A DNA stretch of 64,000 nucleotides from Anagrus nilaparvatae (lineage: Eukaryota > Arthropoda > Insecta > Hymenoptera > Mymaridae), in NCBI GenBank assembly GCA_022575985.1, contig JAKSXM010000014.1, forward strand, positions 2,170,001 through 2,234,000. Direction: 5' to 3'. Position 1 is the first letter of the stretch. Every line of letters starts with the position of its first letter. The position numbers and the translations under genes were made by a program. Shown piece by piece: positions 58,401 through 64,000 of the stretch. The notes under the pieces were generated by a model. It did no database searches. It worked only from the letters and a program-made list of their open reading frames with translations, and was not told the origin of the DNA.

Positions 58401-59132
58401 ATGGCCTGCTCAAACCAAAATTTGCTGCTTTCATCTTTTTACGGCATCAACAAATCTTTTACGAAAAAAGTTTACATCGGTTTTGGATTGGATAAGTCTG
58501 AAACTGAATTTGAATTCGTTTTTCGACTATGCGGCAACAATTTCAATTTTGGGTATTTGGCTCTCGACTATGACGGCTTGCAGTCCTTACGCTCATATTT
58601 CCAAAAAATTGACGACTACTTTTGCGGAAAAATATCAGAGGATAACTTAATTGAAGAAAACGATTTCACCATTAAATTTACTCACTGTTATCAAGAAAAA
58701 GCAATAGAGATATCTTACGAAGATACCCAATCTGATAATAATAATAAGAAATCAAAAGTGAGTTTAGTTTTGCAAAAAGTCAGTTTTATCGCTTTAAGAA
58801 ATATAGTAAATTCCATGAATTATAAGTTTCAACTTTTACATTCAAAAACCGATTATCTATCTATGTTACAAAAAAAATTCATCAGTTATTTAATCGATTG
58901 TTTGAACGAGAGTGGAAAAAAAATTATTTCACAAATAAACGCTAAAGATGTGAGACAAATCTGCGAACGTTTTGACGAAAAGGTTAGCGAAAATTTACAA
59001 AATCAAATGAACGAAGAAAAAAAAGACACAGAATGCAATTTAAGTTTTGAAAATGCTCATCTCTACTTAAAAGAACTTTCTGTTCTTCATTTCAATTACT
59101 TGATATCTACACTGAATGCTGCATTTGAATAG
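58401..59132 (+). CDS. Intact 243-residue Polinton-linked protein, function unknown
   Basis: Open from ATG 58401 (MACSNQNLLLSSFYG; AATCATCATGG context) to TAG 59130. The N-terminal half is beta-rich with aromatic-acidic patches (KKVYIGFGLDKSETEFEFVF, FNFGYLALDYDGLQSLRSYF). The C-terminal half is helical, with a Cys and several Glu/Lys stretches. There is no signal peptide or membrane segment. I have a memory of similar uncharacterised proteins in insect Polinton contexts but no function. It is the last gene, 73 bp after the protease, followed by an AT-rich tail. Confidence 0.6.
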   Translation: MACSNQNLLLSSFYGINKSFTKKVYIGFGLDKSETEFEFVFRLCGNNFNFGYLALDYDGLQSLRSYFQKIDDYFCGKISEDNLIEENDFTIKFTHCYQEKAIEISYEDTQSDNNNKKSKVSLVLQKVSFIALRNIVNSMNYKFQLLHSKTDYLSMLQKKFISYLIDCLNESGKKIISQINAKDVRQICERFDEKVSENLQNQMNEEKKDTECNLSFENAHLYLKELSVLHFNYLISTLNAAFE

Positions 59133-60246
59133 TATAATCAAATTTGCATATTAATTCTCTAATAATATTTTTCTTTAATTTTACACTCTTAAAAAAAATT
59201 ATTTATTATCTTTATATATGTTAACCAATGTATCTAATTTTAAGTACGATTATAAACCTAACTTTTGTAAAATTATTGTAAACCATGATTTACTTTTTTT
59301 ATAATAAATATAAAAATTATATGATAAAAAAATCTTTAATTCATTTCAAACAAACCTTGCCTTATCTCTTTGAAGAAAAAAAGAAAATTAGTTTCTTGTT
59401 ACAATTAAATTAAAAAAATATTTTTTAAATTTAAATATATATCTATTATTTTTAAAATTTAATTAAGAATTACCATAAAAAAAAAAAAAAAAAAAAAAAT
59501 AATTTTAAATTTATAAAGAAAAATTAAAAAAAATTAGAGATTATCTTAAAAATATAAAATAAACAAATTTAAAAAAAATTTTTAAACTTATAGGAAGCAA
59601 AAAGCGTCGACGATGCAATTTACAAAAAAAAAGAGATTATTATAATTATAATTATCAAATAAAAAAAGCTGAGGCATCATTTCACCCCCACCGGGACGTC
59701 AGAGTTCAGACACTCATAGCAAGGTCAGAGAATACATGACAAATCACCAACACATTCATATATGTCTATTTCGTATTTTGCTGACGTCTGCGGTCTGGCC
59801 ACAGTGGTACTATTACTACTCACCATGCCTGTTAAATAATACACTATCTTGGAATAATAATAATAATAATAATATATTAATTATATAAATTTATCAGTAT
59901 GTCTGCGTGTACAGAGTGTGTAAGCGCGTGCCTTGCCAAGTGGCGCACAACGCCCAGTCTTAGGGCAACTGCTATAGTAGCAGCACTTAATTTAATAAAA
60001 GTATAGTATTATGGTGCAATTAAAATTAATTAGTTTAAAACAACTATTTATTAATCTACATCACCAAATCCTATTTTTTATATAATTAAATAGAGTCAAC
60101 TACTCTGATATCCAATATGAGTATAATTTAATTACACAGATATTTCTTACATTTTTATGAAATAAAACTGAAATTTCAAAAAATATTGTCCCATTTAACG
60201 CATAACAAACCATAAAAAATTACGTAAATATGTAATATTAGACTAC
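59133..60246. other. AT-rich DNA between Polinton and Dscam-like exon, no gene
   Basis: A 59484-59500 A-run and AT microsatellites. A moderately GC-rich patch at 59690-59830 and another at 59900-59990 hold no recognised exon. The right end of the Polinton should be here, but no TIR was recognised. Confidence 0.4.
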
Positions 60247-60511
60247 CTGTATTCTGCAGTAGGACAAGCTTGCGTCACACAGATCAATGAAATGGGTTCA
60301 TCCTTCATTGCATACACAATTTTTGAATGATCCAATACCTTTGGAAGAGAAAAACTTTGATAATCGTGCATTCGTATACTAGCCAATGAACTTAAAAGTA
60401 CTTGATTTGTTAGACGATGTATTGTTCGACATCGATATCTTTGAATTTGATCATTTATGTCAAGATTATTGATAAAAAGTTCTCCAGTTGGTAGTAAATG
60501 AAATTTTCCAT
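60247..60511 (-). CDS. Internal exon of a Dscam-like immunoglobulin gene
   Basis: One 265-bp minus-strand exon with clean borders: acceptor TTTACAG before 60511 and donor GTAGTC after 60247. It is open throughout (entering in phase 1, leaving in phase 2). It encodes the end of one Ig domain, GKFHLLPTGELFINNL and YRCRTIHRLT with the Dscam-typical YRCRT at the domain's second Cys, then the start of the next domain with ISLICVTQACPTAEYR (first Cys). Dscam proteins are cell-surface Ig/fibronectin receptors for neural wiring. Neighbouring exons are not in the window, so flanking introns are long and transposon-filled. It could be Dscam1, Dscam2 or a paralogue. Confidence 0.75.
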
Positions 60512-60834
60512 CTGTAAAGTTAAAATTTAAAATAATTTATTTCAATAAATGAAACAAAATTTTATAGGTTATAAAACTAGTTTTTGATAAAGACGAGGAC
60601 ATTTATAAAAATTATTTACAGTGCTTTGAATATTTTCTCTAAATAAAATATCTAAAAAAATAAATTTTTTATTTTTATTTGTAAATTTTTGAAGTAAAAT
60701 TAAAGTACTAATTTTACTATTTAGTTTTTTTATATGGTATTTATCCATATGAAAATGAATTATCACAATTTTAATAATTATCCAAAAATATGTATGTACT
60801 TTATAAATTAATTAAATTAGAATTGGTCTTTACG
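60512..60834. other. Intronic AT-rich DNA
   Basis: Upstream of the exon on the minus strand. No further exon recognised. Confidence 0.4.
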
Positions 60835-61080
60835 AACAAAGATGTTAATAATACTGAATAATACTACTACTGAATGTGGTATGCATTTAAATACTCGACA
60901 TAGTAGATATCAGTAACATATGCTTGGAAAATTTATTCGAAAAATTTTTCAATTTTTCAATAATTTTATGCAACTGAAAAATTGTGTAATGTTGTTATTA
61001 ACACAAATAAATTGAAAAAAAGTGATATTAATAAATAATGAATGTTTCTCAAAAATAAAAAACTTTATGTTTAATAAAAA
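60835..61080 (+). repeat. Dispersed repeat family C, copy 3 (diverged)
   Basis: Matches 33640-33840 and 34055-34250 in order (ATTGGTCTTTACGAACA, GTGGTATGCATTTAAATACTCGACATAGTA, ATTAACACAAATAAATTG, GTGATATTAATAAAT) but lacks the tRNA-like segment. Confidence 0.65.
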
Positions 61081-61475
61081 TAAAATACTTTATGTTTAAT
61101 CTCTTGAATTTTATGTTATTATTTTGTCAGAGGTCACCAACGATTAACACATGCAGCCATTGAACCACATATTTTGCTTTTATTACTTCGAAAGTCGATA
61201 TATAAATAGAAATATATATACCACTTTTTTCTTTATTAGAAAATAACTCTAGATCCTGGAGGCGTGTAGATAAATTGTTAGTGATAGTGCAGGATTAGAA
61301 GGTAAATTAAAGGATTGATGAAGGGGTCAATAGATTTTTGCGGTCTAAAGTCCGACTTTTTGTAGGAGCCATGCTGACAATTCTGTCTTTAAAACAAAGA
61401 GTTGCATTTCTACAATTCTATGCTTTAAAAAAGGCGCAAAAAGCCTTAGAAAAACACTCTCTATGAATTTTATAT

Positions 61476-62437
61476 TGTGACGGGCTTTCAAACGACGGGA
61501 AAATATTAACTAAAAAAGGCTTAACTTGTAATTTACTCATAAGGAAAAGAGAGAGAAAATTTAAATAAATAAATTATAATTTTAGATTAAATAATTATTA
61601 ATTTTAATGAAATAAAATGCTCGTTTAGCGCCACGATATTTTAGAGCAAATATCGAAACTATACAAATACATATAAAGAAAACGTTATTTACAAGAAAAT
61701 ACTTAAATTCTACGAAAAGCCGGAATACAAATTAAGGGGAAAATTACAAGAGAGCATGGGAAATCTAGGGCGTCTTTCCGCATAAGCAATTATATTTACT
61801 AATTATTACAAAATTAAACCGTACAATAAAACATTAATTAATTAACAGAAAAATACGAAAATTAACCTAACTAAAAAACCGAGAGCACACATACGCAAGT
61901 AATCTTGGAGTATTTACCTTGAAGATGTTCTTGACGATGAGCTCCGGAGAATAATTAAATAAAAATTAATTCTTCTTTTTAAAGTCCAAATATCAAATAA
62001 TTAATGTCCAGAATTTTATATCCGGATTTCACACAAATATGTTTATTGATATAAAGTACGGGAAGCGACTGCGTGCTTTCCTTACGATAACTGGTGTAAT
62101 AATCACCATATAAATATAAAAATAATCAATATTTTTAATATTAATTTTTCTTAACGCAAATCACTGAATTTAGGTAAAACAATTTGAATTAAACAAAGTT
62201 ACCAAAACAAACCAAACAAAATGTCTATGATTTAATAAATGAGACGGAAGAGATGCATGTCTGCACTCTGTGACGGCTACCATCAGTCTGCCTCGGCGCG
62301 CGAACGCTTCTCTTTTGCTCCGTTCGAGTATCGATCTCTGATTGATCACATTTGAATCGGGGCAGAGCGGCAAAAATTTAAATATAAATAATTCAAAATT
62401 TGTATATAAAATTGTCACGGGTTTTTACTCTGTGACA
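61476..62437. mobile_element. Solo-LTR candidate
   Basis: A 962-bp segment starting TGTGACGGG and ending CTGTGACA, flanked on both sides by ATAT (61472-61475 and 62438-62441) as a possible 4-bp duplication. TG...CA ends and GC-richer patches (62260-62370) fit an LTR. No second copy or primer site is present, so orientation and family are uncertain. Confidence 0.45.
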
Positions 62438-62739
62438 ATATATTGATGACTTTAAAAGGATAAGATTGTGTGTAGGAGGAAATCAGAAACTCGTTAAGTT
62501 TGCTAGACCTTAAATTCGCTAGTAGGATTAAAGATTATTGCATTTGCTATAGAATTAAATTTGCTCGGTCATGTGTGAATTTCATGTATGGATGATTTTA
62601 AAAGGATGAAATTATGTGCATTAAGATATATTAAGGGGGGCGACAGACGTAAATCCGGTCAAAAAATCAGATCCCCTGATCTGTATCCTGTATGGGGAAA
62701 TTAGGGAGTTTAAAAATAGTTTTGCGCACCTAGGTCCTT

Positions 62740-63110
62740 CTTGTTATATATATGGGTGGTTCCAGTTCTTTTCGTATATATTAGGGCGCACTCATGTCAC
62801 CGATTGAGCTCAAATTTTGGGGTATAGTTTGGGGTAATAAAAAAGTCTCTCAGCCAAATTTTTAGCCCTCTAGCACCTCATGGAGCCAAAATATGGCCGT
62901 TTAAAGGTCCGAAAATAGCCTGATTTGGCAAATTTGCAAAATTACGCCATTCCTTTGAATTTACTTTAATTTTCAGCTTATTGGTCGCATTTGAACCGGT
63001 AAAAGGTCTAAATTATGTGAAAAAATTTTTAGCTGACTTCAATGCGTCAATTTTTTTTGGCATTGATAAAAGTAAAAATTTCGGCCCCATGAGGTGCTAG
63101 AGTTGCTTCA
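62740..63110 (+). repeat. Dispersed repeat family A, copy 2
   Basis: Same order of blocks as the reverse complement of 16180-16552: ATATATGGG, GCGCACTCATGTCACCGATT, CCAAATTTTTAGCCCTCTAG, ACGCCATTCC and TTGGTCGCATTT. Confidence 0.7.
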
Positions 63111-63609
63111 CACCTTGATAATATCTGTTACTGAATTGAGAGAATTAGAAATATGTATAATATTAGTCCTAAAATTTTATAAATTGTTGAAAAATGATTG
63201 TAACTGTTGACAGATCAAACCGATCAACTCGAAAATTTAAGTGGATTCATAAAAATTATTCCCAAATCGAATGAACTTCTCTTTCACTTTACAATTTTTC
63301 TTTACTTTTCAGTTTTTTAGGTTTTTTTTAAGAAATTTGATAAAACTTTTTTTCTCGGAAATCCAGTTTTTTCAACATTAAAAATGTTTGTTTCTATCAA
63401 TCGAAATGATACCTAGCTGATGTTTTTTTCGGTAATTTTGCCGTCTATTGCCATGTAATTGATGTCTTTACCTATCACCAATCGTGACTCGCGTCGGGAC
63501 ACACATACATACATAATTAAAAATTTATATAATATTAGTCCTAAACTTTTATAATTTTTGTAAAATGATTATAACTTTTGAAGGATTTATTTTTTTAATT
63601 ATTTTTTTA
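63111..63609. other. Non-coding sequence, no gene
   Basis: Contains a repeated phrase (ATATTAGTCCTAAA.TTTTATAA...TGTAAAATGATTATAACT-like, near 63160 and 63530), so it is probably part of the same repeat landscape. A CACACATACATACATA run is at 63500-63515. Confidence 0.4.
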
Positions 63610-63650
63610 TTATATCTATATCTATATCTATATCTATATCTATATCTATA
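63610..63650 (+). repeat. (TATATC)n microsatellite
   Basis: About six uninterrupted TATATC units directly before family A copy 3. Confidence 0.9.
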
Positions 63651-64000
63651 TGGGCATATCCATTACTTTTCATACAAAAGTGTGCGCACCCATGACTCCG
63701 ATCGGGCTCAAATTCTCAGGGGTGGTTTGAAGTAATAAAAGCCATTTTGCAGGACGGGTTGCCGAGATACAAGCTCTAAAAGGTCCAAAAATAGCTGTTT
63801 TTAGCCAATTTTCAAAAATTTACTGAGCTTCAAGGATTAGTCCAAAAAACATCCGGCTGGTCTCATTTTTTTCCTTGAACTTTCAACTTTTACCAAAAAA
63901 ATTTACAAAAAGTTTCAAGGAGTTAATTTTTACTGGCATTGATTAACGTAAGATTCATTTTATCGAAAAATGCTGATATTTGGACTTAAATTGTGACTCA
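63651..64000 (+). repeat. Dispersed repeat family A, copy 3 (runs to window end)
   Basis: Begins GGGCATATCCATTACTTTTCATACAAAAGTGTGCGCACCCATG and follows the family order with more divergence. Its start is closer to copy 1 than to copy 2. Confidence 0.65.

Larger units (their letters stand above)
45981..59132 (+). mobile_element. Polinton (Maverick), decayed, gene block without identified TIRs
   Basis: A 13-kb plus-strand block with the diagnostic Polinton set: protein-primed DNA polymerase B, FtsK/A32-type packaging ATPase, retroviral-type integrase with chromodomain, adenain-type cysteine protease, and capsid-like proteins, plus a phospholipase A2-like gene and proteins of unknown role. I could not find matching inverted repeats at about 44-46 and 59-60 kb, nor a 6-bp duplication. 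Most genes carry stops or frameshifts. Confidence 0.9.

Noticed and set aside
44087..60246. Polinton terminal inverted repeats
   Set aside because: I compared the flanks at 44.1-45.98 and 59.1-60.2 kb by eye and found no convincing inverted match, so none is reported.
63610..63650. CRISPR-like array
   Set aside because: It is a plain hexamer microsatellite without spacers, and the DNA is eukaryotic.

Overview
The window is AT-rich arthropod nuclear DNA, most likely from an insect. The signs are spliced genes, R1-like and CR1/Jockey-like LINEs, Ty3/gypsy LTR elements with a tRNA-Lys primer site, a THAP/P-like transposon, a Polinton (Maverick), and one exon of a Dscam-like immunoglobulin gene at 60.25-60.51 kb (minus strand). 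The Dscam-like exon is the only convincing host-gene sequence. Nearly everything else is mobile DNA, much of it nested and broken, so the window may be largely intronic or flanking sequence of that gene. I cannot name the species.

Layout. 1-9.34 kb: a DNA transposon with terminal inverted repeats (TIRs) of about 700 bp, its left tip cut by the window edge. It carries a CR1-like LINE (itself carrying a 213-bp foldback), a broken transposase-like gene and an R1-like LINE 3' end with a poly(A) tail. 9.6-13.85 kb: a decayed gypsy pol. 13.8-15.1 kb: a cluster of related short hairpins. 16-18.4 kb: unclassified repeats. 18.57-22.1 kb: a gypsy LTR, primer-binding site, leader and gag, cut abruptly at about 22.1 kb. 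22.1-30.42 kb: an inverted, nearly identical second copy of the first transposon with its nested LINE. Position x in arm 1 pairs with 30281-x, over about 7.6 kb. 31.4-36.4 kb: an R1-like LINE with an internal deletion, two oppositely oriented tRNA-like segments, another LINE RT fragment, a reversed fragment of the same gypsy LTR, and a LINE 3' tail. 36.985-44.078 kb: a P-like transposon with TIRs of at least 110 bp, a perfect 8-bp target duplication and a four-exon THAP gene. 45.98-59.13 kb: a Polinton. 60.25-60.51 kb: the Dscam-like exon. 61.5-62.4 kb: a solo-LTR candidate. 62.7-64 kb: dispersed repeats.

The Polinton is the richest unit. In order, all on the plus strand, it has: protein-primed DNA polymerase B with four small phase-1 introns near its start; a packaging ATPase whose P-loop is split by a further phase-1 intron; a small conserved protein; a conserved protein of unknown role; a phospholipase A2-like protein; a chromodomain integrase; a penton-like protein; a small basic protein; a major-capsid-like protein fused by deletion to a gene of unknown function; an adenain-type cysteine protease; and an intact 243-residue protein of unknown function. 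Most genes carry stops or frameshifts, so the element is dead as a unit, but the protease and the last gene are open.

All assignments are from reading the sequence and remembered family motifs. No search or alignment was run.
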